A DNA stretch of 64,000 bases from an uncultured Halomonas sp. (GTDB taxonomy: Bacteria; Pseudomonadota; Gammaproteobacteria; Pseudomonadales; Halomonadaceae), in contig NZ_CANMTQ010000007.1 in NCBI RefSeq assembly GCF_947500835.1, positions 62,001 to 126,000 on the forward strand, given 5' to 3'. How positions within the stretch are numbered: position 1 is the stretch's first letter; each line of letters opens with the position of its first letter. Below are positions 8,575 to 18,122 of the stretch, piece after piece. The translations under genes were made by a program, and so were the position numbers. The notes beneath the pieces are model-generated. The model was not told where the DNA came from and did no database searches. It was given only the letters and a program-made list of their open reading frames with translations.

Positions 8575-9018
8575 TCAACGTTTGCCGCGGGCTTCCTCGA
8601 GCAGGGCAAGGGATTCGCGACAACGCGTTTCAACCTCGTCGAGTTCTCGTTGCAATATTCGAATGTCTTCTAGCTGTTGCTGCATGGCCTCGCGCTTTTC
8701 GCCGAGTATGTCGAGGAGAAGTTGCAGCTGGCGTTCATCGCCATCCGGGGCCTGATCGTAAAGCTGGACCACCTCGCGGATCTCCGCCAGGGAAAATCCC
8801 AGGCGCTTGCCGCGCAAGGTCAGTTTCAACCGCACCCGATCCTTTTCATGATAGACCCTGGTACGGCCGCGGCGCTCTGGTGTCAGCAATCCTTCCTGTT
8901 CGTAAAAACGAATGGTGCGAGGCGTCACCTCGAAAATCCTGGCGAGTTCGCCGATCGTATATCGACGTCGCGATAGAGCTTGGCGCTGGTTAATATTGCG
9001 CTGGGGCGCCTCGGACAT
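8575..9018 (-). CDS. MerR-family regulator, LiuR-like
   Basis: The 147-residue protein has an N-terminal MerR winged helix (YTIGELARIFEVTPRTIRFY, then EGLLTPERRGRTRVY) and a long C-terminal coiled coil from about residue 95. It lacks the cysteines of metal-sensing MerR proteins. LiuR is the MerR-type regulator of branched-chain amino acid and acyl-CoA degradation in proteobacteria, and the gene context here fits that role. AAGGA precedes the ATG. It is the first gene of the leftward unit, with the acyl-CoA synthetase after it, and diverges from the acyl-CoA dehydrogenase gene across a palindromic operator. The LiuR assignment is an inference. Confidence 0.8.
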   Translation of the reverse strand: MSEAPQRNINQRQALSRRRYTIGELARIFEVTPRTIRFYEQEGLLTPERRGRTRVYHEKDRVRLKLTLRGKRLGFSLAEIREVVQLYDQAPDGDERQLQLLLDILGEKREAMQQQLEDIRILQRELDEVETRCRESLALLEEARGKR

Positions 9019-9108
9019 GCTGCTATCCTTGAATTATGGGTGACGGGTCATTGCCTTTTCTTGATACGACTTTTAGAAACAGCTTCCAAAAGGGTCAGGC
9101 TAAATCAG

Positions 9109-9126
9109 CTTGACGTTAACGTAAAG
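9109..9126. promoter_or_regulatory. Palindromic operator, candidate LiuR/MerR site
   Basis: CTTGACGTTAACGTAAAG is an 18-bp inverted repeat in which 16 positions are symmetric. It resembles the ACGT-containing palindromes reported for LiuR. It contains a TTGACG that could serve as a -35 box for the rightward acyl-CoA dehydrogenase operon, with a weak -10 (GCGATA) after a long 19-bp spacer, a geometry typical of MerR-controlled promoters. Confidence 0.6.
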
Positions 9127-9244
9127 TAGACCAAGCGATAGCTTTCATGCCCGTCGACAAGTGCTAGGTTGTGTAGATGATGCAATCCTTGTTACGAATT
9201 TGCCTGCACTTGTCAGAAACTTACTTACACCGGGGGAAGCTGCC

Positions 9245-10414
9245 ATGGATTTTGCCTTAAACGAGGACCAACGTGCGCTGCAGCAGGCGGCTGCGGACTT
9301 TGCCCGGGTCGAACTCGCCCCCCATGCCGCCGAGTGGGATGCGACCTCCCATTTTCCCGTGGATGTGATCAAGCGTGCCGGCGATGCGGGGTTTCTGGCG
9401 ATCTATATCGATGAGGATCATGGCGGGCTGGGGCTGTCCCGGCTCGATGCCTCGCTGATTTTCGAACAATTGGCCCAGGGCTGTATTTCCACCACCGCCT
9501 ATCTGACCATTCACAACATGGCCAGCTGGATGATTGCCAACTGGGGCGGTGAGACCCTGCATGACGCCTGGCTACCGGCCCTGATCAGCGGCGAGCGCCT
9601 GGCCTCCTATTGCCTGACGGAGCCCGGTTCCGGATCGGATGCGGCCAATCTGCGCACCAAGGCGGTGAGAGAAGGCGATGAGTATGTGATTTCCGGCAGC
9701 AAGATGTTCATTTCCGGCGCCGGGGAGACTGACATGCTGGTGGTCATGGCCCGTACCGGCGAGCCGGATTCCGGCGCTGGCGGGGTGACGGCTTTTGCGG
9801 TCCCTGCGGACAGCGCGGGGATCGAATACGGCAAGAACGAGGACAAGATGGGCTGGAAGAGCCAGCCGACCCGGCTGGTCAGCTTCGACGGTGTGCGGGT
9901 GCCGGCAACCCATCGTCTAGCCGAAGAGGGCGAGGGGTTCCGGCTTGCCATGAAAGGCCTCGATGGCGGGCGCTTGAACATCGCCAGCTGCTCCCTGGGA
10001 GCCGCCCAGCACGCCTTGTCCCTATCGCGTGAATACCTGCACGAACGCAAGCAGTTCGGCAGCATGCTGGCATCGTTCCAGGCGCTGCAGTTCAAGTTCG
10101 CCGACATGGCCACCGAACTGGTCAGCGCACGGCTGATGGTGCGTCACGCCGCCTGGCGCCTGGATCAAGACGACCCCCAGGCCACGGCGCACTGCGCCAT
10201 GGCCAAGCGTCTGGCGACGGATATCGGCTTCAACGTGTGCAACGAAGCCCTGCAGCTGCACGGTGGTTACGGTTATATCCGGGAGTATCCGCTGGAGCGT
10301 CTGGTGCGGGATACCCGAGTGCATCAGATTTTAGAGGGCACCAACGAGATCATGCGCTTGATCGTTGCCCGCCGACTGTTCGCAGAGGGCGCCATCGACG
10401 CCTTGCAGCAATGA
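9245..10414 (+). CDS. Acyl-CoA dehydrogenase, probably isobutyryl-CoA type
   Basis: This 389-residue FAD flavoenzyme oxidises an acyl-CoA to the 2-enoyl-CoA. Family signatures are YCLTEPGSGSDA, the region LHGGYGYIREYPLERLVRDT and the catalytic base E364 in QILEGTNEIM. The position of this Glu matches short- and branched-chain members. The start at 9245 is backed by GGGGGAAG; the frame runs 28 codons further upstream without similarity. It heads an operon with a 3-hydroxyisobutyryl-CoA hydrolase and 3-hydroxyisobutyrate dehydrogenase, the later steps of valine breakdown, so isobutyryl-CoA is the likely substrate. Electrons would go to electron-transfer flavoprotein, not encoded here. Confidence 0.88.
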   Translation: MDFALNEDQRALQQAAADFARVELAPHAAEWDATSHFPVDVIKRAGDAGFLAIYIDEDHGGLGLSRLDASLIFEQLAQGCISTTAYLTIHNMASWMIANWGGETLHDAWLPALISGERLASYCLTEPGSGSDAANLRTKAVREGDEYVISGSKMFISGAGETDMLVVMARTGEPDSGAGGVTAFAVPADSAGIEYGKNEDKMGWKSQPTRLVSFDGVRVPATHRLAEEGEGFRLAMKGLDGGRLNIASCSLGAAQHALSLSREYLHERKQFGSMLASFQALQFKFADMATELVSARLMVRHAAWRLDQDDPQATAHCAMAKRLATDIGFNVCNEALQLHGGYGYIREYPLERLVRDTRVHQILEGTNEIMRLIVARRLFAEGAIDALQQ

Positions 10415-10444
10415 ACCCATTATCTAGGCAAGGAAGCATTGTGT

Positions 10445-11554
10445 ATGTCTGAATCTCTCGTCCTGTTCAATGAACTAACGACTCGCGATGGCGGTGTTAT
10501 TGCTGTTGCCACTCTCAATGCCCCCAAATCGCTCAATGCCCTGTCTCTGGAAATGATCGAGCAGTTGACCGCCAAACTCGATGCCTGGGCTGCGGATGAC
10601 CGGATCAAGGTTGTTTGGCTCGAAGGGGCCGGCGACAAGGCATTGTGTGCCGGCGGCGATGTGGTGGCGCTGTACCGCGCCATGACCGAGGCGAGTGACG
10701 TGGACGAGGCCGGCGCCTTCGCCGAGACCTATTTCACCGCGGAATATCGGCTTGATCACAAGATCCATGTCTATTCCAAGCCGCTTGTGGTGTGGGGCAA
10801 TGGCATCGTCATGGGGGGCGGCCTGGGCTTGATGGCGGGCGGCGGCCAGCGGGTGGCCACCGAGTCCACCCGCATCGCCATGCCGGAGATCACCATTGGC
10901 TTGTATCCGGATATCGGGGCCAGCTGGTTCTTGAATCGTATGCCTCCCGGCGTTGGGGCCTATCTTGGCCTGACCGGCGCCCAGCTCAACGCTCGGGATG
11001 CGCTCGATCTCGGGCTGGCGGATCGCTTGATTCCTCATGCCCGGCGTCAGGACGTGCTCGATGCCTTGGTGGATGCGGATCTTGGCGCACCGGAAACCGA
11101 TCTGCGCGGTGTGCTTCGGGACTTCGAAATCCGGGATGAAGCGCCCCAAGCCCAGGTAATGCCCCGTCTCGACAAGATTCAGTCCCTGATCGATGCCGCC
11201 ACGGTCAATGAAGCGGTCACACGTATTCTCGACGATGCCACAGACGATGATTGGCTTGCGGCTAACCGCCAACGCCTGGCCGTGGGGTGTCCGATGAGCG
11301 CGCATCTGGTCTGGCGTATGCTGGCGCGTCATCGTCATGCCAGCCTGGCGGACGCCTTTCGCGACGAACTCAACCTGTCCGTGCAGTGCTGTCGCCATGG
11401 CGAACTCGCCGAAGGGGTGCGGGCCTTGCTGGTCGACAAGGACAAGAAGCCGCGCTGGTCCCATGCGGATGTAGCCAGCGTGCCGGAACGTGACATCGAG
11501 GATTTCTTGAGCCCGCTGTGGTCGCCACAGACGCATCCATTGCGGGATATCTGA
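10445..11554 (+). CDS. 3-hydroxyisobutyryl-CoA hydrolase (enoyl-CoA hydratase superfamily)
   Basis: The 369-residue protein belongs to the ECH_2 branch of the crotonase fold. Visible motifs are LCAGGDVVALY, the oxyanion-hole segment VWGNGIVMGGGLGLM, and MPEITIGLYPDIGASWFLNR, where Glu and Asp are the usual hydrolase residues. The length exceeds that of ordinary crotonases (~260), as expected for this subgroup. It would release 3-hydroxyisobutyrate for the next gene. The start at 10445 has AAGGAAG 8 nt upstream; a TTG at 10439 is less likely. The gap to the dehydrogenase upstream is 30 bp, so one operon is likely. Confidence 0.88.
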   Translation: MSESLVLFNELTTRDGGVIAVATLNAPKSLNALSLEMIEQLTAKLDAWAADDRIKVVWLEGAGDKALCAGGDVVALYRAMTEASDVDEAGAFAETYFTAEYRLDHKIHVYSKPLVVWGNGIVMGGGLGLMAGGGQRVATESTRIAMPEITIGLYPDIGASWFLNRMPPGVGAYLGLTGAQLNARDALDLGLADRLIPHARRQDVLDALVDADLGAPETDLRGVLRDFEIRDEAPQAQVMPRLDKIQSLIDAATVNEAVTRILDDATDDDWLAANRQRLAVGCPMSAHLVWRMLARHRHASLADAFRDELNLSVQCCRHGELAEGVRALLVDKDKKPRWSHADVASVPERDIEDFLSPLWSPQTHPLRDI

Positions 11555-11599
11555 GCCACGTTCATCACCCAACAACAATATCCTCGAAAGGAGATCGCC

Positions 11600-12499
11600 A
11601 TGAAAATCGCCTTTATCGGCCTGGGTAACATGGGCACGCCCATGGCCATCAATCTGGTCAACGCCGGGCATGAGATCGTGGTCTTCGATCTGGTCGAATC
11701 TGCCATCCAGACCCTGAAAAACGCCGGTGCGCAAAGCGCCGCTTCTGCGGCGGAAGCGGCCCGAGGCGCCGAGGTCATCCTGTCGATGCTGCCCGCCGGC
11801 ACTCATGTGAAAGGGCTTTATCTCGGTCAGGAGGACCAGCCGGGATTGCTCGATGCGCTTGACGGTAAACCGCTGATCATCGATGCCTCGACCATCGCCC
11901 CGGAGGATGCGCGCCTGGTCGCCGAGGCGGCGCGCGAACGCGGCCTGAGTTATCTCGATGCACCGGTCTCCGGCGGCGTGGGCGGTGCCAAGGCCGGTAC
12001 CTTGACCTTCATCGTGGGGGGCGACGAGGCGGGTTTCGAGCAGGCCAAGCCGGTGCTCGAGGCAATGGGCAAGAATGTCTTTCATGCCGGTGTCAGCGGT
12101 GCGGGCCAGGTCGCCAAGATCTGCAACAACATGCTGCTGAGCATCCTCATGAGCGGCACCGCCGAGGCCCTGTCACTGGGCGTCAAGAATGGTCTCGACC
12201 CTGAAGTGTTGTCCGAGATCATGAAGCAGAGCTCTGGCGGCAACTGGGCGCTCAATGTATATAACCCTTGGCCCGGCGTGATGGAGAATGCACCTGCCTC
12301 CAACGACTATCAGGGCGGCTTTCTGGTGGATCTGATGACCAAGGATCTGGGTTTGGCCTGGCAGATGGCGTTGGAATCCAGGGCGGCGATACCCATGGGC
12401 TCCCAGGCGCGCAACCTGTATGTGCAACATGCGGCGCAAGGCAACGGCCGCCTCGATTTCTCCAGTATCCAGCGTTTCTATCGCGCCGATGAGCAGTGA
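11600..12499 (+). CDS. mmsB: 3-hydroxyisobutyrate dehydrogenase
   Basis: This 299-residue NAD-dependent enzyme oxidises 3-hydroxyisobutyrate to methylmalonate semialdehyde in valine catabolism. The Rossmann motif GLGNMG starts at residue 7, the substrate motif DAPVSGG is at 120-126, and the catalytic lysine is K173 in GQVAKICNN. A strong ribosome site (AAGGAG) precedes the ATG. It is the third gene of the operon. The usual next enzyme, MmsA (semialdehyde dehydrogenase), is not encoded in the window, so the pathway must be completed from another locus. Confidence 0.92.
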   Translation: MKIAFIGLGNMGTPMAINLVNAGHEIVVFDLVESAIQTLKNAGAQSAASAAEAARGAEVILSMLPAGTHVKGLYLGQEDQPGLLDALDGKPLIIDASTIAPEDARLVAEAARERGLSYLDAPVSGGVGGAKAGTLTFIVGGDEAGFEQAKPVLEAMGKNVFHAGVSGAGQVAKICNNMLLSILMSGTAEALSLGVKNGLDPEVLSEIMKQSSGGNWALNVYNPWPGVMENAPASNDYQGGFLVDLMTKDLGLAWQMALESRAAIPMGSQARNLYVQHAAQGNGRLDFSSIQRFYRADEQ

Positions 12500-12521
12500 C
12501 CACAAGCGGAGTAACAGGACA

Positions 12522-12911
12522 ATGAAGCCATTGCGCAAGCGGGTTGCCGAGCTGGTCGCCGAGGCGGAAACCGAGATCGAGACCCTGACCGCCGAAGAGG
12601 CTCTGGCGCTGCACGGTCAACCCGGGGTGACTTTCGTCGATATCCGTGACATACGGGAACTGGACAAGGAGGGGCGGGTGCCCGGCGCGGTGCACGCACC
12701 TCGCGGTATGCTCGAGTTCTGGGTCGATCCGGATTCTCCCTACCATCGCGAGGTGTTTGCCCGGGATGATCGCTACGTGCTGTTCTGCGCCAAGGGACAG
12801 CGCTCGGCCCTGGCGACCCAGCAATTGCAGCGCATGGGTTTCGGACCGATCTGTCATGTGGGCGGCGGGTTCTCGGCCTGGCGGGAAGGCGAGGGTCCCA
12901 TCGAGAAGTAA
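12522..12911 (+). CDS. Rhodanese-domain protein
   Basis: This 129-residue protein is a single rhodanese domain with a short charged N-terminal helix. The active-site loop is CAKGQRS, with C89 as the persulfide cysteine, and VDIRDIRE is the conserved early motif. Such proteins move sulfane sulfur or act as sulfurtransferase modules; the acceptor is unknown. The start is the ATG after AGGACA, 22 bp beyond mmsB, which suggests co-transcription with the catabolic genes although no role in valine breakdown is evident. The open frame extends upstream into mmsB, but that part is unrelated to the family. Confidence 0.85.
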   Translation: MKPLRKRVAELVAEAETEIETLTAEEALALHGQPGVTFVDIRDIRELDKEGRVPGAVHAPRGMLEFWVDPDSPYHREVFARDDRYVLFCAKGQRSALATQQLQRMGFGPICHVGGGFSAWREGEGPIEK

Positions 12912-13005
12912 GCCTTTGAGCCTTAAAAAAGTCGAGATCGGTTGGGATAAAATCCCGTGCCGGGCACAATGGCGGATTTGCTTGTTTGCCTAACAGAGAG
13001 CCCGC

Positions 13006-14394
13006 ATGCGTTCCTCCACTCAACCCGGCGATTCATCCTCAACGGCATCTCGTACGGTGCCCGCCAATCCTCTTCTGACTGGCCCCATCGCTTCCACCCT
13101 GTTCAAGAAATCCCTGCCAGTGGCGGCCGGGTCCATCGCGATGCTGCTGTTCAATCTGGTAGATGCCTGGTTCATCGCACGGCTGGGCACTCAGCCTCTG
13201 GCAGCGTTCTCCTTCACCTTTCCGGTCTCCTTTAGCGCCATCAGTCTGGCGATCGGCATGGCCATCGGCACTTCGGCGGTGGTGGCAAGGCGTCTGGGTC
13301 ATGGCGAAGTGGACACCGTGCGCCGCCGCGCCACGGATGCTTTTCTGCTGGCGCTGCTGGTCGGCGTGGCGGTCACGTTGGCGGGACGAACAAGCGTAGG
13401 GCCGTTGTTCACCGCCCTGGGCGCTGACCAGGCCCTGATGCCCTATATTCGTGACTACATGAACGTCTGGTATCTGGGCGCGGCCTTCGTCATCGCCCCT
13501 CGGGTACTCAATAGCGTATTGCGCGCCCAGGGCAACACGCTGATCCCAGGCATGATGATGGGCGGTGCGGCGCTGCTCAATGCCATACTCGACCCGGTGT
13601 TGATCTTCGGCCTGGGGCCGATACCGGCGCTGGGGATCAGCGGGGCGGCCCTGGCCACGGTCATCAGCTGGGCTGCCATGACCTTGGCGCTGTTTGCTCA
13701 GCGTGACTTGCGAGCGTTAATGGATTTCGGCAGGTTCAAGCTCGCCGCGCTCATTGAATCCTGGCGCGAACTTGGCAGAATCGCACTGCCGGCGGCAATC
13801 ACCAGCGTCTTTACTCCTATCGCCATGGCATTGGTGACGCGCATCGTTGCGGATTACGGCCATGCGGCGGTAGCGGCCTTCGGGGTTGGTACTCGCATCG
13901 ACGCCATCGCCCAGATCGCCGTGCTGTCGCTATCGATGACATTGTCGCCATTTGTCAGCCAGAACCATGGCGCCGATCAGCCGGAACGGGTCAAGCGAGC
14001 GATTCTAGGCTGCTTCGTGTTCGTGCTCGTATGGCAGCTTGGGGTGTGGATCGTATTGCAGCTGCTGGCGCCCTGGCTCACCAGTAGCTACGCACAGAAC
14101 CCGGAGGTGGGCGAGGTGCTGCGGCTGTTCTTGTGGTGGGTGCCGCTAGGCCTGGGTGCGCAAGGCGTGGTGATCCTGACCAACTCGTCTTTCAATGCAT
14201 TGCATCAGCCTCGACGCGCCCTGGAGCTTTCCGTGGTGCGTCTGTTCGTGCTCTTCGTGCCCCTGGCCTGGCTGGGCGGCCACCTAGGCGGGCCGCTGGG
14301 CATCTTTCTCGGCATGATGTTCGCCAATCTGATCATGGCGGCGATCTCATGGCATCAGATGCGGCGCACACTGCGCCGGCGGCTGAAGGTGTGA
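13006..14394 (+). CDS. MATE-family multidrug/toxin efflux transporter
   Basis: The 462-residue protein has about 12 membrane segments in two similar halves, typical of MATE (NorM/DinF-like) exporters that use Na+ or H+ gradients. Conserved stretches include SLPVAAGSIAMLLFNLVDAW in the first helix and AFGVGTRIDAIAQI in the second half. The first 30 residues are Ser/Thr-rich and not hydrophobic. AGAGAG lies upstream of the ATG. The stop is 4 bp from the convergent ppsR stop. Substrate is not predictable; a Na+ motive force would suit a halophile, but that is speculation. Confidence 0.88.
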   Translation: MRSSTQPGDSSSTASRTVPANPLLTGPIASTLFKKSLPVAAGSIAMLLFNLVDAWFIARLGTQPLAAFSFTFPVSFSAISLAIGMAIGTSAVVARRLGHGEVDTVRRRATDAFLLALLVGVAVTLAGRTSVGPLFTALGADQALMPYIRDYMNVWYLGAAFVIAPRVLNSVLRAQGNTLIPGMMMGGAALLNAILDPVLIFGLGPIPALGISGAALATVISWAAMTLALFAQRDLRALMDFGRFKLAALIESWRELGRIALPAAITSVFTPIAMALVTRIVADYGHAAVAAFGVGTRIDAIAQIAVLSLSMTLSPFVSQNHGADQPERVKRAILGCFVFVLVWQLGVWIVLQLLAPWLTSSYAQNPEVGEVLRLFLWWVPLGLGAQGVVILTNSSFNALHQPRRALELSVVRLFVLFVPLAWLGGHLGGPLGIFLGMMFANLIMAAISWHQMRRTLRRRLKV

Positions 14395-14398
14395 GTCA

Positions 14399-15232
14399 CT
14401 AGCGAGGGCTGAAACGCCGCTGCAATCCCGTCTCCGCGATCATGCGAGTCGAGATTTCCTCGATGGAGAAACGGGTCGTATCGATAAAGGGCACATGATA
14501 GCGCCGGTAGAGCGCTTCCGCCTGTTGCACTTCCTGAAGGCACTGATCGATGGAGCAATAGCGGCTATTGGGACGGCGCTCGCTGCGAATCTCCGAAAGG
14601 CGCCGTGGATCGATGGTCAGACCGAATAGCTTGTGACGATGAGGCGCCAGCGACTTGGGCATCTTGAGGGTGCCATCCTCGTCGAGATCATCATCCGTGA
14701 GCGGGTAGTTGGCGGCGCGGATGCCGAATTGGAGTGCCAGATAGAGCGAGGTGGGCGTCTTGCCGCAGCGGGATACCCCCACCAATATGGTATCTGCCGT
14801 GTCGTATTGATGCACCCGAGCGCCATCGTCGTTGTCCAGGGCAAAATGCACCGAGTCGATACGGTTCATATAGACCTCATCCTGAGCGATGGCATGGGTA
14901 CGGCCCACGGAGTAGGAGGAGTGGGTGCGCAACTCCTCTTCGAGAGGCACCAGGAAGGTGGTGAAAATATCCACCTTGAAGCCCGGCGCCTGGGAAATGA
15001 TTTCGCGAATCGACTCATCGACGATGGTATCGATGATGATCGGTAATTCTCCGTCCCGCGCCGCGGTAGCATCGATTACTGCAGCCAGATTTTGCGCCTT
15101 CTCTGTCGAGTCGATATAGGGTTTGGTTACCTTGGTGATTTCGACATTCTCGAACTGGGCCAGCAGGCTGCGGCCGAGGGCCTCGGCGGTGATGCCGGTG
15201 CCATCAGAGATGAAAAAGGCGGTGCGTGTCAT
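14399..15232 (-). CDS. ppsR: PEP synthetase regulatory protein (bifunctional kinase/pyrophosphorylase)
   Basis: The 277-residue protein belongs to the DUF299 family. It inactivates PpsA by ADP-dependent phosphorylation of a threonine next to the catalytic histidine, and reactivates it by phosphate-dependent removal. The P-loop GVSRCGKT is at 152-159, and the N terminus [14 protein letters not shown] is diagnostic. Length is normal. It is divergent from ppsA, its target, over a 333-bp intergenic region, an arrangement common in gammaproteobacteria. Confidence 0.95.
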   Translation of the reverse strand: MTRTAFFISDGTGITAEALGRSLLAQFENVEITKVTKPYIDSTEKAQNLAAVIDATAARDGELPIIIDTIVDESIREIISQAPGFKVDIFTTFLVPLEEELRTHSSYSVGRTHAIAQDEVYMNRIDSVHFALDNDDGARVHQYDTADTILVGVSRCGKTPTSLYLALQFGIRAANYPLTDDDLDEDGTLKMPKSLAPHRHKLFGLTIDPRRLSEIRSERRPNSRYCSIDQCLQEVQQAEALYRRYHVPFIDTTRFSIEEISTRMIAETGLQRRFSPR

Positions 15233-15565
15233 GTCGTGTTCCTCAGGCGATGCTGGACAGTATGCCGCGTATTGTCCCGATTCAGCTGCATCGCCACAAT
15301 CGCTTTCCCCGTGTCTTGATTGTTTTTACGTCTTCCAGGGAGCGAACCACTACAGGAAAACGAACAAAACAGGTGCGTGTTGTAAAAATACTCCAGTGAC
15401 TTCTCTCTTAGACTAATGGCGAATAGTACTTCTGATTTGCTAGGGTACGCAGCATCCAGAAAAGCGTGTGCTGCTATCTGTAGAGTTTTGCATCGATACA
15501 GCGGTGAATGATGATACAGCCAGCAGCGCAGGCGTTATCCTACATATAACGACCTAGGGGGTCTC
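15233..15565. other. Intergenic region between divergent ppsR and ppsA
   Basis: No open frame longer than ~100 codons here has the look of a gene. The stretch must hold the promoters of both genes, but I see no strong sigma-70 pair. On the minus strand TTGTGG and GACAAT are spaced 17 bp apart and could serve ppsR. A GCTGAATCG half resembles one arm of a Cra/FruR site but has no second arm. AGGGGG precedes the ppsA start. Confidence 0.4.
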
Positions 15566-17938
15566 TTGGAACAATACATCGAATGGTTCGATCGTCTCGG
15601 CATGAATGATGTCGAGCGGGTAGGAGGCAAGAACGCCTCGTTGGGTGAAATGATCTCCAATCTAGCCGATGCAGGCGTCACCGTGCCTGGTGGCTTCGCT
15701 ACCACTGCCTTTGCCTACCGCGAGTTCCTGGCCCATGAAGGTCTCAACGAGCGTATAAACGACGCTTTGAATCGTCTTGACGTGGATGACGTCAAGGAAT
15801 TGGCCCGGGTCGGCGCCGAGATTCGCCAGTGGGTCATCGATACGCCGCTGCCACCAGCCTTCGAGAAGGCCCTGCAGGAAAGCTATCGTGAACTCGAATC
15901 CCGTCACGAAAATCTCAAGGTGGCGGTGCGTTCCTCGGCGACTGCGGAAGACTTGCCGGATGCCTCCTTTGCCGGTCAGCAGGAGACCTTCCTCAATATC
16001 GAAGGCTTCGATAACGTCAAGCGTGCCGTGCACGAGGTGTTTGCCTCGCTGTTCAACGACCGAGCGATCTCCTATCGCGTGCATCAAGGCTTCGATCATT
16101 CGTTGGTAGCGCTGTCCGCGGGCATCCAGAAGATGGTGCGCTCCGAGACCGGCGCCGCCGGGGTCATGTTCACGCTTGACACCGAGTCCGGCTATCGCGA
16201 CGCGGTCTTCGTGACCGGCTCCTGGGGCCTGGGTGAGGCCGTGGTGCAGGGCGCGGTCAACCCGGACGAGTTTTACGTGCACAAGTCGACTCTTGCTGCA
16301 GGGCGCCCTGCCGTACTGCGTCGTACCTTGGGCTCCAAGCTGATCAAGATGACCTATACCGACGATGCCTCCGCCGGGCGTTCCGTACAGACCATCGACG
16401 TACCGGTAGCGGATCGGATGCGCTTTTGTCTTGATGATGAAGACGTCATGGCCCTGGCGCGCCAGGCGATGACCATCGAGAAGCACTACGGCCGGCCGAT
16501 GGATATCGAATGGGCCCGGGATGGCGACGACGGCAAGCTCTACATCGTTCAGGCGCGTCCTGAAACCGTGGTCTCCAATCAGGAAGGCGGCAAGCTCGAG
16601 CGTTTTCAGCTCAAGGAAAAAGGTCGACTGGTGGTGTCCGGCCGGGCTATCGGTCAGCGCATCGGGCGCGGGGCGGTCAAGATCATCGAGACGCCGGAGC
16701 AGATGGACAAGGTCAATCACGGCGACATTCTTGTCACCGATATGACCGACCCGGATTGGGAGCCGGTGATGAAGCGCGCTTCCGCCATCGTCACCAACCG
16801 TGGCGGTCGTACCTGCCATGCGGCGATCATCGCCCGGGAGCTGGGTATCGCCGCGGTGGTGGGCTGTGGTGATGCCACGCGGGTGCTCACCGACGGTCAG
16901 GAAGTGACGGTTTCCTGCGCCGAGGGTGACACCGGCCACGTCTACGAAGGGCTGCTGGACTTCGACTGCAAGACCTCAAGCGTCGATGCCATGCCGGACA
17001 TCCCCTTCAAGATCATGATGAACGTGGGCAATCCGGATCGCGCCTTCAACTTTGCCTCGTTGCCCAACGCTGGTGTAGGGCTGGCGCGCCTGGAATTCAT
17101 CATCAACCGTATGATCGGCGTGCATCCCAAGGCATTGCTGGACTACGCCACGCTGCCCACGGATCTGCAGCAGGTCATCGATGCGCGTACCGCCGGCTAC
17201 GCTGATCCGGTGAGCTTCTATGTCGACAAGCTGGTGGAGGGCATTTCGACCCTGGCCGCTGCGTTCTATCCCAAGCGCGTCATCGTACGCATGTCGGACT
17301 TCAAGTCCAACGAATACGAAAACCTGATCGGCGGCAAGCTCTACGAGCCTGGGGAAGAGAACCCGATGCTGGGTTTCCGTGGCGCCTCGCGCTACATCTC
17401 CGAGTCCTTCCGTCCCTGTTTCGAGCTGGAATGCCAGGCGATCAAGCGGGTACGTGACGAGATGGGGCTGGATAACGTCGAGATCATGATTCCCTTCGTG
17501 CGCACCACGGACGAGGCGCGCGAGGTTGTCGAGCTGCTTGATACCGCCGGCCTCAAGCGTGGTGAGCGTGGCTTGAAGATCATCATGATGTGCGAACTGC
17601 CCGCCAATGCGCTGCTGGCAGAGGAGTTCCTCGAGCACTTCGACGGTTTCTCCATCGGCTCCAACGACCTGACCCAACTGACCTTGGGGCTTGATCGGGA
17701 TTCCGGCATCGTGGCCCACCTGTTCGACGAGCGTAACCCGGCGGTGAAGAAGCTCCTGGCCATGGCCATCGCCGCTTGCAAGGAGCAGGGCAAGTACGTG
17801 GGCATCTGCGGTCAAGGGCCGTCGGATTATCCGGAGCTTGCCAAGTGGCTGATGGAGCAGGGCATCGATTCAGTCTCCCTGAACCCGGACGCGGTACTGG
17901 AGACGTGGTTCATGCTGGCCGGTGAAACCATGGAGTGA
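15566..17938 (+). CDS. ppsA: Phosphoenolpyruvate synthase (pyruvate, water dikinase)
   Basis: This 790-residue enzyme makes PEP from pyruvate and ATP for gluconeogenesis. It has the three usual domains: an N-terminal ATP-binding domain ([29 protein letters not shown]), the central phosphohistidine domain with H418 in [15 protein letters not shown], and a C-terminal TIM barrel with a catalytic cysteine, C748 in YVGICGQGP. The threonine next to H418 (T416) is the site PpsR would modify. The start is TTG, preceded by AGGGGG, and gives a length close to E. coli PpsA (792). A palindromic element and a terminator follow. Confidence 0.97.
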   Translation: MEQYIEWFDRLGMNDVERVGGKNASLGEMISNLADAGVTVPGGFATTAFAYREFLAHEGLNERINDALNRLDVDDVKELARVGAEIRQWVIDTPLPPAFEKALQESYRELESRHENLKVAVRSSATAEDLPDASFAGQQETFLNIEGFDNVKRAVHEVFASLFNDRAISYRVHQGFDHSLVALSAGIQKMVRSETGAAGVMFTLDTESGYRDAVFVTGSWGLGEAVVQGAVNPDEFYVHKSTLAAGRPAVLRRTLGSKLIKMTYTDDASAGRSVQTIDVPVADRMRFCLDDEDVMALARQAMTIEKHYGRPMDIEWARDGDDGKLYIVQARPETVVSNQEGGKLERFQLKEKGRLVVSGRAIGQRIGRGAVKIIETPEQMDKVNHGDILVTDMTDPDWEPVMKRASAIVTNRGGRTCHAAIIARELGIAAVVGCGDATRVLTDGQEVTVSCAEGDTGHVYEGLLDFDCKTSSVDAMPDIPFKIMMNVGNPDRAFNFASLPNAGVGLARLEFIINRMIGVHPKALLDYATLPTDLQQVIDARTAGYADPVSFYVDKLVEGISTLAAAFYPKRVIVRMSDFKSNEYENLIGGKLYEPGEENPMLGFRGASRYISESFRPCFELECQAIKRVRDEMGLDNVEIMIPFVRTTDEAREVVELLDTAGLKRGERGLKIIMMCELPANALLAEEFLEHFDGFSIGSNDLTQLTLGLDRDSGIVAHLFDERNPAVKKLLAMAIAACKEQGKYVGICGQGPSDYPELAKWLMEQGIDSVSLNPDAVLETWFMLAGETME

Positions 17939-17955
17939 CATGGAGTGAGAAGACA

Positions 17956-18024
17956 CTGAATAAATGCCTGCGCGCCTCAATCACTGCGTTGCGCGGTGAT
18001 TGAGACGCTCGCCGATTTGTTCAG
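17956..18024. repeat. 69-bp imperfect palindromic element (copy A)
   Basis: The sequence begins CTGAATAAAT and ends ATTTGTTCAG. Its two 29-nt arms pair at about 22 positions, including a perfect CTCAATCAC/GTGATTGAG inner stem around an 11-nt loop. The core TGCGTTGCGCGGTG recurs in the second element at 53.3 kb. It lies 18 bp past the ppsA stop and upstream of the terminator. It looks like a REP/MITE-type dispersed element. Confidence 0.6.
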
Positions 18025-18054
18025 CGCTTCTTTGAGGTACAGGATGTTGATTAC

Positions 18055-18092
18055 GAAAACGCCCGATACGGTGATACCGATCGGGCGTTTTC
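18055..18092. terminator. Bidirectional Rho-independent-type terminator (ppsA / GDPD gene)
   Basis: GAAAACGCCCGAT pairs perfectly with ATCGGGCGTTTTC, and an inner CGGT/ACCG stem closes a 3-nt loop. Because the stem ends in A4 and T4, either strand gives a GC stem followed by Ts. It lies between the convergent ppsA and GDPD genes. Confidence 0.8.
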
Positions 18093-18122
18093 GTTGTCGC
18101 TGTCGGCCGCTATCAGTTGCTA

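Noticed and set aside
10475..12085. 536-codon open frame antisense to the hydroxyisobutyryl-CoA hydrolase and mmsB genes
   Set aside because: Both sense genes have clear family motifs. GC-rich DNA gives long antisense frames; the product is His/Arg/Gln-rich with no motif.
15280..15300. Cra/FruR site between ppsR and ppsA
   Set aside because: Only one half site (GCTGAATCG) is present; the second arm does not match.
15662..16939. 425-codon open frame antisense to ppsA
   Set aside because: It lies within a fully conserved PpsA sequence, has no motif and a biased composition.
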